From Rubrivivax albus (GTDB taxonomy: Bacteria; Pseudomonadota; Gammaproteobacteria; Burkholderiales; Burkholderiaceae_C): a stretch of 64,000 nucleotides of DNA. The stretch lies in assembly GCF_004016515.1 (NCBI RefSeq), contig NZ_SACT01000002.1, positions 496,001 through 560,000 of the forward strand, given 5' to 3'. The notes below the pieces were generated by a model. The model had not been told where the DNA came from. It did not search any database and saw only the letters and a program-made list of their open reading frames with translations. Of this stretch, positions 1 through 8,178 are shown piece after piece. Position numbers and translations under genes: made by a program. Every line of letters begins with the position of its first letter. Within the stretch, counting starts at the first letter, position 1.

Positions 1-942
1 GAGATCATGCGCTTCAACCGGCTGACCACCGCCATCGCGCAGGCCAGCCGCGAGCAGGAACTGCAGGAGCCGATCGGTGACTTCCTGGACCGGCACGGCT
101 TCGGCGCCACCTTCCGGGCCTGGTACTTCCTGCCGATGATCGGCTGCATCTGGTCCTGCCCCACCGACCAGATGCTGCGCTTCCCGGTGGCGACGATGAT
201 CCGGTTCTGCCACAACCACGGGCTCATCCAGGTCAGCGACCGGCCGCAGTGGCACACGGTGCGCGGCGGCTCCAAGCACTACGTGCAGCGGATGCTCCAG
301 CGCATCCCCGACGCTCGCCTTCGCACACCGGTGCGCGGCATCAAGCGCCTGCCGCCCGGCCAGGGCCACGCCGGGGTGATGGTGCGCACCGACACCGGCA
401 GCGAGCACTTCGACGACGTCGTGCTGGCCTGCCACAGCGACCAGGCCCTGGCCCTGCTGGACGACGCCACGCCCGGCGAACGGGCGGTGCTCGGCCGCAT
501 CCGCTACCACGGCAACCGCGCGCTGCTGCACACCGACGCGTCGGTGATGCCCAGCCGCCGCCGCGCCTGGGCGGCCTGGAACTACGAGCGTGCCGGCGAC
601 CTGCAGCAGGAGCAGGCCGCGGTCTGCCTGCACTACTGGATCAACCGGCTGCAGCCCCTGCCGTGGTCCACGCCGGTGATCGTGTCGATGAATCCGGCAC
701 GGCCGATCGACCCGGCCACCGTGCTCGGCGAATGGCACTACGACCACCCGGTGTTCGACCTCGCCGCCATCGAGGCGCAGCGCCAGCTGCCGCAGATCCA
801 GGGCCGGTCGCACGTGTGGTTCTGCGGCGCCTGGGCGCGCTACGGCTTCCACGAGGACGGCCTGTCGTCGGGCCTCGAGGTGGCCACCGCGCTGCGCGCG
901 CGCTGGGCCGAGATGCCGGCCGACACCGCGAGGGCGGCGTGA
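1..942 (+). CDS. COG2907-type FAD/NAD-binding amine oxidase-like flavoprotein, 5' end outside the window
   Basis: The reading frame is open to the left edge, and the first ATG seen (position 7) is internal. The protein lacks the N-terminal GxGxxG dinucleotide-binding fold that the family requires, so this is the C-terminal ~313 residues of a longer enzyme. The text matches predicted NAD/FAD-binding proteins related to amine oxidases: a substrate region (GGSKHYVQRM near residue 88 from that ATG) and a C-terminal FAD-contact region (WFCGAWARYGFHEDGL). In Rhodobacter and other bacteria such proteins sit beside cyclopropane-synthase-like methyltransferases and are proposed to act on fatty acyl chains. 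Its stop overlaps the GTG of the next gene (GTGA), so translation is probably coupled. The family call is firm; the substrate is inferred. Confidence 0.8.
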   Translation, partial: EIMRFNRLTTAIAQASREQELQEPIGDFLDRHGFGATFRAWYFLPMIGCIWSCPTDQMLRFPVATMIRFCHNHGLIQVSDRPQWHTVRGGSKHYVQRMLQRIPDARLRTPVRGIKRLPPGQGHAGVMVRTDTGSEHFDDVVLACHSDQALALLDDATPGERAVLGRIRYHGNRALLHTDASVMPSRRRAWAAWNYERAGDLQQEQAAVCLHYWINRLQPLPWSTPVIVSMNPARPIDPATVLGEWHYDHPVFDLAAIEAQRQLPQIQGRSHVWFCGAWARYGFHEDGLSSGLEVATALRARWAEMPADTARAA

Positions 943-1703
943 GCCTTCCGCCGCCCGCACAGCCCCTGCTGGCCACCGGCGAGGTGCGCCACACGCGGCT
1001 GCGTCCGGCGCGGCACGCCTTCGCGTACCGCAACTGGTTCGTGCTGCTGCCGATGCGCGCGCTGCGCCGGCAGCCCGCCGCGTCGCTGCCGCGCAACCGC
1101 GCCGGGCTGGTCAGCTTCCACGACGCCGACCACGGCGACGGCAGCGCCGACGCGCTGGCCTGGGCCGAAGGCCTGCTGTCCGCCGAGGGGATCGACGACG
1201 CCGACGGCGAAATCTGGCTGCAGACCTACCCCCGCGTGCTGGGTTATGCCTTCAAGCCGGTGAGCTTCTGGTACTGCCACCGCGCCGACGGCACGCTGGC
1301 GGCGGTGCTGGCCGAGGTGAACAACACCTTCGGCGAACGCCACGTCTACCTGCTGGCCGGCCCGCAGCTGGGTTTCGGCCGCGAGCAGCAGGCACGCAAG
1401 GTCTTCCACGTCTCGCCCTTCTGCCGCGTCGAAGGGCGTTACCGCTTCCGCTTCATGCGCACCGCCGACCGCATCGTCGCCCGGGTGGATCACGACGACG
1501 ACACTGGCGCCCTGCTGCAGACCAGCGTCAGCGGCCGCCTGGAACCGCTCACCGCTGCCGCCACGCGCCGCGCGCTGCTGGGCATGCCGCTGATGACGCT
1601 GGGCGTGATCGCCCGCATCCACTGGCAGGCCCTGAAGCTCTGGCGCAAGCGCGTGCCCTTCTTCACCAAGCCCGAACCGCCGCAGGCCTTCGTCTCACGT
1701 TGA
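939..1703 (+). CDS. DUF1365 domain-containing protein
   Basis: A 254-residue protein of the DUF1365 family, which has no established biochemical function. It recurs next to COG2907 flavoproteins and Cfa-like methyltransferases. The N-terminal pattern (GEVRHTRLRPARHAFAYRNWF) and the PVSFWYCHRADG segment are characteristic. The frame stays open far upstream inside the previous gene, but homology begins just after position 939, where a GTG overlaps the previous stop (GTGA). That is the same junction style used through this operon. No signal peptide or transmembrane helix is evident except a mildly hydrophobic stretch near the C-terminus (LLGMPLMTLGVIARIHW). Confidence 0.85.
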   Translation: MSLPPPAQPLLATGEVRHTRLRPARHAFAYRNWFVLLPMRALRRQPAASLPRNRAGLVSFHDADHGDGSADALAWAEGLLSAEGIDDADGEIWLQTYPRVLGYAFKPVSFWYCHRADGTLAAVLAEVNNTFGERHVYLLAGPQLGFGREQQARKVFHVSPFCRVEGRYRFRFMRTADRIVARVDHDDDTGALLQTSVSGRLEPLTAAATRRALLGMPLMTLGVIARIHWQALKLWRKRVPFFTKPEPPQAFVSR

Positions 1704-1711
1704 CCTCACCG

Positions 1712-2941
1712 ATGCACGCCAACACCACCACCGCGCCCCACACGCTGCCCGCCGGCACGCCGGCTTCGGCACGCCGCATCCTGGCCCTGCTGCAGCGCCT
1801 GCCCGTGGGCACGCTGGACCTGCAGATGCCCGATGGCACGCAGGCCCGCTTCGGCCGTGGCGCCGAGCCGCGGGCGGCGATCCGCCTGTTCGACTGGACC
1901 GCCTGCAGCATGGCGCTCAAGCGCGGCGACATCGGATTCGCCGAAGCCTTCATCGAAGGCCGCTGGACGAGCCCCGACATCGTGGCGCTGCTGAAGCTGT
2001 TCCTCGCCAACCGCGACGCGCTGGAGCAGGTGGTCTACGGCAGCTGGTGGGGCGGCCTGCTGGCGCGCGCGCGCCACCTGCTCAACCGCAACTCGCGCCG
2101 CGGCAGCCGCCGCAACATCCACGCGCACTACGACATCGGCAACCCGTTCTACCGCCTGTGGCTGGACGAGACGATGAACTACTCCAGCGCGCTGTTCGAG
2201 GGCGACACCACGCGCCCGATGGCCGACGCGCAGCGCGCCAAGGTGATGCGCGCGCTGCGCGAGGTGCAGTTGCAGCCGGGGCAGCGGGTGCTGGAGATCG
2301 GCTGCGGCTGGGGCGCGTTGGCCGAATGCGCGGCCGGCGACTTCCACGCCCGCGTGGTCGGCCTGACGCTGTCGGACGAACAGCTGGCCTTCGCCCGCGA
2401 GCGCATGCAGCGCACCGGCCTGGCCGACCGCACCGACCTGCGCCTGCAGGACTACCGTGAGGTCATGCAGGCCGAGACCGAGCCGTTCGACGCCGTGGTC
2501 TCCATCGAGATGTTCGAGGCCGTCGGCCGCGAGTACTGGGGCGACTACTTCCGCACGCTGCGCAGCGCCCTCAAGCCCGGCGGCCACGCCTGCATCCAGA
2601 GCATCACGATCCGCGACGACCTGTTCGAGCGCTACGTGCGCTCCACGGACTTCATCCAGCAGTACATCTTCCCCGGCGGCCTGCTGCCCAGCGCCGAGGC
2701 CTTCCGCGCCGAGGCGGCCAAGGCCGGCCTGGAGGTGGTCAACGAACTGGCCTTCGGCGCCGACTATGCCGAGACGCTGCGCCGCTGGCGCGCCGCCTTC
2801 CTGGCGCGCGACGGCCAGGTGCGCCAGCTGGGCTTCGACACCCGCTTCATGCGCATCTGGGAGTTCTACCTGGCGTATTGCGAAGCGGCATTCGCCACCG
2901 GCAACACCAACGTCGTGCAGTTCACGCTGCGCCGACCCTGA
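1712..2941 (+). CDS. SAM-dependent methyltransferase of the cyclopropane-fatty-acyl-phospholipid synthase family
   Basis: About 409 residues, in the Cfa/UfaM class that transfers a methylene or methyl group from S-adenosylmethionine to unsaturated acyl chains of membrane phospholipids. The SAM-binding motif LEIGCGWGALAE lies near residue 195, preceded by the family's NIHAHYDIGNPFYRLWLDETMNYSSALF segment (quoted in two parts: YDIGNPFYRLWLD and MNYSSALF). The FIQQYIFPGGLLPS segment is also typical. A TTG at 1700 would give a 4-bp overlap with the previous stop, like the other junctions. The ATG at 1712 was chosen because nothing conserved lies before it and no ribosome-binding site favours either. 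Whether it makes cyclopropane or methylated/furan acyl chains cannot be told from sequence. Confidence 0.88.
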   Translation: MHANTTTAPHTLPAGTPASARRILALLQRLPVGTLDLQMPDGTQARFGRGAEPRAAIRLFDWTACSMALKRGDIGFAEAFIEGRWTSPDIVALLKLFLANRDALEQVVYGSWWGGLLARARHLLNRNSRRGSRRNIHAHYDIGNPFYRLWLDETMNYSSALFEGDTTRPMADAQRAKVMRALREVQLQPGQRVLEIGCGWGALAECAAGDFHARVVGLTLSDEQLAFARERMQRTGLADRTDLRLQDYREVMQAETEPFDAVVSIEMFEAVGREYWGDYFRTLRSALKPGGHACIQSITIRDDLFERYVRSTDFIQQYIFPGGLLPSAEAFRAEAAKAGLEVVNELAFGADYAETLRRWRAAFLARDGQVRQLGFDTRFMRIWEFYLAYCEAAFATGNTNVVQFTLRRP

Positions 2942-2959
2942 AGCAGCCCCTTCGCCGCC

Positions 2960-3502
2960 ATGCTGCGCCGCCGCCCTCTGCTGACCGCCCTGCCCGCCGC
3001 GCTGCTCGCGTGGCCGGCGATGGCGTCGCTGCGGCCACCCGAACTCGCGCAGGCCCTGCCCGACGCGCGGCTGCAGGGGGAAGGCCGGCTGCGCTTCTTC
3101 GGCCTGCAGGTTTACGACATCCGTCTCTGGGCCCCGGCGCCGGTTGGGGCCGACGACTGGGCGCAGGCCCCGCTGGCACTGGAGCTGGCCTACGCACGCA
3201 CGCTGTACGGCCAGGCCATCGCCGAACGCTCCCTGGAAGAGATGCGCCGGCAGGGTGACATCGCCACGCCGGTGGCCGAACGCTGGCTGGCCGAGATGAC
3301 CCGGCTGTTCCCCGACGTGAAGGACGGCGACCGTCTCACCGGCGTCCACCTGCCCCAGGCGGCGGCGCGCTTCTTCTACAACGGCGCGTTCCGCGGCGAA
3401 GTGCGCGACGCCGGCTTCGCGCGCCGCTTCTTCGGCATCTGGCTCGCCCCGCAGACCTCCGAACCGTCGTTGCGCGAGCGCCTGCTGTCGGGGGGCCGAT
3501 GA
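2960..3502 (+). CDS. Chalcone isomerase-like periplasmic protein
   Basis: A 180-residue protein with an N-terminal signal peptide (arginines at 3-5, then a hydrophobic stretch to about residue 22). The mature part is of the bacterial chalcone-isomerase-like family (GEGRLRFFGLQVYDIRLW near residue 35; FFGIWL near the C-terminus). Bacterial members are non-catalytic relatives of the plant fold that binds fatty acids. The family is often found in Cfa/DUF3833 clusters. It starts 18 bp after the methyltransferase and its stop overlaps the next ATG (ATGA). A lipid- or fatty-acid-binding role in this operon is an inference. Confidence 0.8.
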   Translation: MLRRRPLLTALPAALLAWPAMASLRPPELAQALPDARLQGEGRLRFFGLQVYDIRLWAPAPVGADDWAQAPLALELAYARTLYGQAIAERSLEEMRRQGDIATPVAERWLAEMTRLFPDVKDGDRLTGVHLPQAAARFFYNGAFRGEVRDAGFARRFFGIWLAPQTSEPSLRERLLSGGR

Positions 3503-4794
3503 CGGCCGGCGTCGGCTCGGTCGCCGCCGGCTGGCGCGGCGGGTTGGGCGACGGCCTGCGCTACGGCGCACTCGGCCTGCCGCTGGCCTTCGTCGCGCTG
3601 CCGCTGTACGTGGTGCTGCCCAACCACTATGCCGAAGCCTTCGGCGTGCCGCTGGCCACGCTGGGTGCGCTGCTGCTGGCCGCCCGGCTGTTCGATGCCG
3701 TGGCCGACCCCTGGATCGGCCGCCTCGTCGACCACGGCCTCTCGGGCCCGCGCACCCGGCTGCTCGCCGGCATGGTGGTCGCCGCCGTGGCCCTGGCGCT
3801 GGGTTTCCGCGGCCTGTTCTTCCCGCCGGTCACCGACGGACCGGCGCTGCTGGCCTGGGCCGCGGCGCTGCTCGTGCTGACCTACCTGGCCTACAGCGTG
3901 CTCAGCGTGCTACACCAGGCCTGGGGGGCGCGGCTGGGCGGTGGCGAAGGCCAGCGCGCACGCATCGTCTCCTGGCGCGAAGGGCTGGCGCTGCTGGGCG
4001 TGATGGTGGCCAGCGTGCTGCCATCGCTGGCCGGGCTGGGGGTGGCGACCGCCGTCTTTGCCGTCGCGCTGGCGGCCGGCGTCGGACTGCTGACCGTGGC
4101 GCCCCGCCCGCAGGTCGACGTGCCGCAACCGCCGTTGCCGATGACACTGCCGCTGCGCACGCCGGCCTTCCGCCGCCTGCTGGCCATCTACCTGGTCAAC
4201 GGCATCGCCAGCGCGGTGCCGGCGACGCTGGTGCTGTTCTTCGTGCGCGACCGGCTGCAGCTGCCAGCCTGGGAGCCGCCCTTCCTGGCGGCCTACTTCG
4301 CCGCCGGCGCGCTGTCGATGCCGCTGTGGGTGCGCGCCGTGGCGCGCTGGGGCCTGGCGCGTTCGTGGCTGGCCGGCATGGCACTGGCCATCGCCGCCTT
4401 CGTCTGGGCGGCCACCCTGGGCGCCGGCGACGGCGCGGCCTTCCTGGCCGTGTGCGTGGCCACCGGCGTGGCCCTGGGTGCCGACCTGGCCCTGCCTGGC
4501 GCGCTGCTGGCCGGCGTGGTGCAGCGCAGCGGTCACCAGGGGCGGCTCGAAGGCGCGTACTTCGGCTGGTGGAACTTCGCCACCAAGCTCAACCTGGCGC
4601 TGGCCGCCGGCATCGCGCTGCCGCTGCTGGCGGCCTTCGGCTACACGCCCGGCAGCCGCGACGACGGCGCGCTGAATGCCCTGACCCTGGCCTATTGCGC
4701 CCTGCCCTGCGCCCTGAAGGCGCTGGCCGCGGCCCTGCTGTGGTGGCGCTGGATCCGCCACCCCGACACCGTTCCCGAGGAGATCTCCCGATGA
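3499..4794 (+). CDS. MFS transporter of the glycoside-pentoside-hexuronide (GPH) cation-symporter type
   Basis: A 431-residue integral membrane protein with about 12 hydrophobic segments. The GPH signature RLFDAVADPWIGRLVDHG lies near residues 55-72, and the second half carries a YFGWWNFATKLNLALAAG segment typical of the same family. GPH members usually move sugars with Na+ or H+. In Cfa/DUF3833 clusters such transporters may instead handle lipid-linked or hydrophobic molecules, but that is only contextual. Start ATG at 3499 overlaps the preceding stop, and its own stop overlaps the next start (ATGA), indicating co-translation. Confidence 0.85.
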   Translation: MTAGVGSVAAGWRGGLGDGLRYGALGLPLAFVALPLYVVLPNHYAEAFGVPLATLGALLLAARLFDAVADPWIGRLVDHGLSGPRTRLLAGMVVAAVALALGFRGLFFPPVTDGPALLAWAAALLVLTYLAYSVLSVLHQAWGARLGGGEGQRARIVSWREGLALLGVMVASVLPSLAGLGVATAVFAVALAAGVGLLTVAPRPQVDVPQPPLPMTLPLRTPAFRRLLAIYLVNGIASAVPATLVLFFVRDRLQLPAWEPPFLAAYFAAGALSMPLWVRAVARWGLARSWLAGMALAIAAFVWAATLGAGDGAAFLAVCVATGVALGADLALPGALLAGVVQRSGHQGRLEGAYFGWWNFATKLNLALAAGIALPLLAAFGYTPGSRDDGALNALTLAYCALPCALKALAAALLWWRWIRHPDTVPEEISR

Positions 4795-5324
4795 AAAGAC
4801 GCCTGCTGATGCTCGCCGCCGGCAGTGCCCTGCTGGCTGGCTGTGCCGGGCCGCTGCCCGCCGACTACGCCGCCGAGAAGCCGGTGCTCGACCTGCGCCG
4901 CTACTTCGACGGCGAACTGGTCGCGCATGGCATGTTCACCGACCGCAGCGGGCGCATCGTGCGTCGCTTCACCGTGGACATGACCGGCACCTGGCAGGGT
5001 GGCCAGGGCACGCTCGACGAGCGATTTACCTACAACGATGGCAGCACGGAACGCCGGGTCTGGCGGCTCACCGACCTGGGCGGCGGCCGCTGGGAGGGCC
5101 GAGCCGACGACGTGGTCGGCGTGGCCACAGGCGTGGCCGCCGGCAACACGCTGAACTGGCGCTACACGCTGGCGCTGCCGGTGGACGGCCGCGTGTGGCA
5201 CGTGCAGTTCGACGACTGGATGGTGCTGATGGACGACCGCGTGATGCTGAACAAGGCGGTGATGAGCAAGTTCGGGATCACGCTGGGCGAGGTCACGCTG
5301 TCGTTCACCCGGAAGCAGCCATGA
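4791..5324 (+). CDS. DUF3833 domain-containing lipoprotein
   Basis: A 177-residue protein with a lipoprotein signal peptide: a basic start, a hydrophobic core and a lipobox LLAGC with the acylated cysteine at residue 18. The rest matches DUF3833 (DLRRYFDGELVAHGMFTDRSG, then FDDWMVLMDDRVMLNKAVMSKFG, each shown only in part here as YFDGELVAHGMF and DDRVMLNKAVMSKFG). The family is uncharacterised and occurs with Cfa-like methyltransferases and chalcone-isomerase-like proteins. It probably sits on the periplasmic face of a membrane. ATGA overlaps on both sides show tight coupling within the operon. Confidence 0.85.
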   Translation: MKRRLLMLAAGSALLAGCAGPLPADYAAEKPVLDLRRYFDGELVAHGMFTDRSGRIVRRFTVDMTGTWQGGQGTLDERFTYNDGSTERRVWRLTDLGGGRWEGRADDVVGVATGVAAGNTLNWRYTLALPVDGRVWHVQFDDWMVLMDDRVMLNKAVMSKFGITLGEVTLSFTRKQP

Positions 5325-6088
5325 ACCCGTCACTGAAGGACTGGGCCGGCCAGGTGGTGTGGCTGGTGGGCGCGTCGACCGGCATCGGCCGCGCCACCGC
5401 GGCGCGGCTGCACGCCGCCGGTGCGCACGTGGTCGTCTCCGCCCGCAACGCGGCGGCGCTGCAGGCCTTTGCGCAGCAGCATCCCGGCAGCGAGGCGCTG
5501 CCGCTGGACGCCACCGACCGCGACGCCACGCGCGCCGCGGCCCAGGGCATCGTCGAACGCCGCGGTCGCCTCGACGTGGTGGTGTACTGCGCCGGCACCT
5601 ACCGGGCGATGCGCGCCACCGAGTTCGACCTCGACGTGGCCCTGCAGCACCAGCAGGTCAACTACGTGGGAGCGCTGCACCTGCTCGATGCCGTGCTGCC
5701 GGTGCTGCTGAAGCAGGGTCGCGGACACCTGAGCCTGGTGGGCAGCGTGGCCGGCTACCGCGGCCTGCCGCAGGCGCTGGCCTACGGGCCCACGAAGGCG
5801 GCGCTGATCAACCTGGCCGAGACCCTGTACCTCGACCTGCACCCACGTGGCATCGGGGTGTCGGTGGTCAACCCGGGCTTCGTCGAGACGCCGCTGACGG
5901 CGCAGAACGCCTTCCACATGCCGGCCCTGATCACGCCGGAGGAGGCGGCAGACGAGATCCTGCGCGGCTGGCGGCGCGGCAGCTTCGAGATCCACTTCCC
6001 GAAGCGCTTCACGCTGTGGCTGAAGGCCCTGCAGATGCTGGCCTACCGGCCCTACTTCGCGGCCGTGCGGCGGTCCACCGGGCTGTGA
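5321..6088 (+). CDS. Short-chain dehydrogenase/reductase (SDR)
   Basis: A 255-residue classical SDR. The nucleotide-binding motif GASTGIGRATA is near residue 16. A VYCAG element stands in for NNAG, the catalytic serine is in LSLVGSVAG, and YGPTK gives the catalytic Tyr (about residue 155) and Lys. The ATG at 5321 overlaps the DUF3833 stop; the frame continues upstream but without conserved sequence. It would catalyse an NAD(P)-dependent oxidation or reduction, and in this operon the substrate may be an acyl-chain or carbonyl intermediate (inference). Its stop overlaps the GTG of the next gene. Confidence 0.88.
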   Translation: MNPSLKDWAGQVVWLVGASTGIGRATAARLHAAGAHVVVSARNAAALQAFAQQHPGSEALPLDATDRDATRAAAQGIVERRGRLDVVVYCAGTYRAMRATEFDLDVALQHQQVNYVGALHLLDAVLPVLLKQGRGHLSLVGSVAGYRGLPQALAYGPTKAALINLAETLYLDLHPRGIGVSVVNPGFVETPLTAQNAFHMPALITPEEAADEILRGWRRGSFEIHFPKRFTLWLKALQMLAYRPYFAAVRRSTGL

Positions 6089-6534
6089 CGGCCGCCCTGT
6101 CCCGCCACGACAACCCGCGCGTGGCGAGCCTGGTCGACGCGTTCGAGGCCCTGGCGCCGGACACCCTGGATACGCTGTGTGCGCTGTACGCCGACGACGC
6201 GCGTTTCAAGGATCCGTTCAACGACGTGCGCGGACAGGCCGCACTGCGCGGCATCTTCGCCCACATGTTCCAGGCGCTGGACGCACCACGGTTCGAGGTC
6301 CGGGACGTGGTGGTGCAGGATGACCAGTGCTTTCTGACCTGGGACTTCCGCTTCCGCATGAAGCGGTTCGACCGCGGCGAGCAGACCATCCACGGTGGCA
6401 CGCACCTGCGCTTCGGTGCCGACGGCCGCATCGCGCTGCACCGCGACTACTGGGATGCGGCCGAGGAACTCTACGAGAAGCTGCCCGTGGTGGGCGCGCT
6501 GATGCGCTGGCTCAAGCGGCGGGCTGGCACCTGA
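6085..6534 (+). CDS. NTF2-like (SnoaL-fold) protein
   Basis: A 149-residue protein starting at a GTG that overlaps the SDR stop (GTGA). The pattern LYADDARFKDPFNDVRG, then QCFLTWDFRF and FGADGRIALHRDYWDAAEELYEKLP, is typical of NTF2-like/SnoaL proteins often annotated as nuclear transport factor 2 family. Such folds act as small cyclases, isomerases or binding proteins. It is the last gene of the eight-gene operon; the next gene is convergent 28 bp away. No specific reaction can be assigned. Confidence 0.8.
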   Translation: MTAALSRHDNPRVASLVDAFEALAPDTLDTLCALYADDARFKDPFNDVRGQAALRGIFAHMFQALDAPRFEVRDVVVQDDQCFLTWDFRFRMKRFDRGEQTIHGGTHLRFGADGRIALHRDYWDAAEELYEKLPVVGALMRWLKRRAGT

Positions 6535-6562
6535 AAGCCTGAGCACCTGCGCCAGCAGGACT

Positions 6563-7009
6563 CTACTTCTGGCCCTCGGTCAGTGTCATGACTTGGAAGT
6601 TGCCAGACTTGTCGACGAACCAGACCTCAGAGACAGTGCCGGCACCCATCTTTGCCGGTGCTGGGAAGGGTGCGGCGCGCTTGATCAACTGAACGATGAA
6701 CGGCGCCACCGCCGCCACGGCAGGCGGACGCCGAACGGACACATCAACCACATTACCCTGCTCGTCCAGCTGGGTCTCCGTCATCATCACGCTGTAGAGC
6801 AGAGGCGGCAGCATTCCCCGATAGATGCGCATCGGGTAGGCCTTGTAGATGTGGGCCGCGAAATCCTTCTTGTAGTCATCGGGTGACTCGGCCTGCGACG
6901 GCGCCGGCGCGCCCTGCGTCAGCGGCGCGGGCACGGCGGCAAACTGCGCGCTCGCCGTGCCGGCAACCAGCATCAGCGCAACGGTCAGGGTCAGCAGGAC
7001 GGTCTTCAT
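6563..7009 (-). CDS. Secreted TonB-C-terminal-like hypothetical protein
   Basis: A 148-residue protein with a clear Sec signal peptide (MKTVLLTLTVALMLVAGTASA, cut after residue 21; the string is one residue over the core MKTVLLTLTVALMLVAG). The remaining part has the layout of a TonB C-terminal domain (PMRIYRGMLPPLLYSVMM, TQLDEQGNVVDVSVRRPP, VSEVWFVDKSGNF). There is no transmembrane anchor and no proline-rich linker, so it is a free periplasmic version of the fold rather than a TonB energy transducer. It is a single gene facing the lipid operon, and its role is unknown. Confidence 0.65.
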   Translation of the reverse strand: MKTVLLTLTVALMLVAGTASAQFAAVPAPLTQGAPAPSQAESPDDYKKDFAAHIYKAYPMRIYRGMLPPLLYSVMMTETQLDEQGNVVDVSVRRPPAVAAVAPFIVQLIKRAAPFPAPAKMGAGTVSEVWFVDKSGNFQVMTLTEGQK

Positions 7010-7103
7010 CGGCAGCCTCGGTCTCCGGCAGGCTGGAATCTAGCGCAGCGCCGGGGGCGCGGCGTCCTCCCGGCGAGCGAGCTTTGCGACAAATGCAACA
7101 CCG

Positions 7104-8081
7104 TCAGCGCAGCCAGCCCTTGCGGCGGAAGTACAGGAAGGGCGCGGCCACCGAACAGACCATCAGCGCCAGTGAGAAGAAGTAACCGTAGCGCCATTCG
7201 AGCTCGGGCATGAAGCGGAAGTTCATGCCGTAGATGCTGGCGATCAGGGTCGGCGGCAGCAGGGCCACGCTGGCCACCGAGAAGATCTTGATGATCTTGT
7301 TCTGGTTGATGTTGATGAAGCCGACGGTGGCGTCCATCAGGAAGTTGATCTTGTCGAACAGGAACGCGGTGTGCGAGTCGAGCGAGTCGATGTCGCGCAT
7401 GATCTGCCGCGCCTCCTCGAACTGCTCGGCGTTGAGCATCCGGCTGCGCATCATGAAGCTCACCGCGCGCCTGGTGTCCATCACGTTGCGGCGGATGCGG
7501 CCGTTGAGGTCCTCCTCGCGGGCGATGGCCGACAGCGCCTCGCCGGCGGTGCGGTCGTCCACGTCCTGCTTGAGCACGCGGGCGCTGACCGCTTCCAGCC
7601 TGTCGTAGATGCCCTCGAGCACGTCGGCAGAGTACTCGGCGTCGGCGTCGAAGAGCTTGAGCAGCACGTCCTTCGCGTCCTCGATCAGCGCCGGGATGCG
7701 GCGCGCCCGCAGGCGCAGCAGCCGGAACACCGGCAGGTCGTCGGCGTGCAGCGAGAACAGCACGTTGTTGAACAGGATGAAGGCCACGCGCACGTTCTGC
7801 GCCAGTGCGCCGTCGGGGCTGCTGTCGCCCTCGATCAGGAAGTCGCTGCGAATGTGCAGTTCGCCGGCATCGCCCTCGTAGAAGCGGGCCGATTCCTCGA
7901 GGTCGTCGTCGTCCACGTCCGCCGGGATCGCGAGCCCGAAACGGGCCTGAATCCAGCCCTTCTCCTCGGGCGAGGCCGCCTCCAGGTCCACCCACACCGG
8001 CTGCAGGCTGGCCAGCGCCGACGGATCGTCGATCTCGTGCTGGATCAACCGGCCGTTGGCCAGCGTGAACACGTTGAACAT
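7104..8081 (-). CDS. corA: CorA-family magnesium/cobalt transporter
   Basis: About 325 residues. The C-terminal pair of transmembrane helices carries the CorA signature: IYGMNFRFMPELEW gives the GMN motif at the end of helix 1, followed by a second helix (YGYFFSLALMVCSVAAPFLY) and a basic tail. The N-terminal two thirds form the cytosolic acidic/helical domain. CorA pentamers carry Mg2+ (also Co2+, Ni2+) into the cell. The frame continues to a TTG at 8108, but the ATG at 8081 (MFNVFTLANG) fits the family start better. No strong ribosome-binding site precedes either. It stands alone, divergent from the next gene with about 97 bp between starts. Confidence 0.92.
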   Translation of the reverse strand: MFNVFTLANGRLIQHEIDDPSALASLQPVWVDLEAASPEEKGWIQARFGLAIPADVDDDDLEESARFYEGDAGELHIRSDFLIEGDSSPDGALAQNVRVAFILFNNVLFSLHADDLPVFRLLRLRARRIPALIEDAKDVLLKLFDADAEYSADVLEGIYDRLEAVSARVLKQDVDDRTAGEALSAIAREEDLNGRIRRNVMDTRRAVSFMMRSRMLNAEQFEEARQIMRDIDSLDSHTAFLFDKINFLMDATVGFININQNKIIKIFSVASVALLPPTLIASIYGMNFRFMPELEWRYGYFFSLALMVCSVAAPFLYFRRKGWLR

Positions 8082-8178
8082 GGTGAAGGAGACAGGGCTG
8101 TCCGCCAAGGCGGCGGGGAAACCCGGGGATTATCGCGCCGCGGCATGCGCCCGCGGCCCCGGTGGCAGACTGCGCGCC

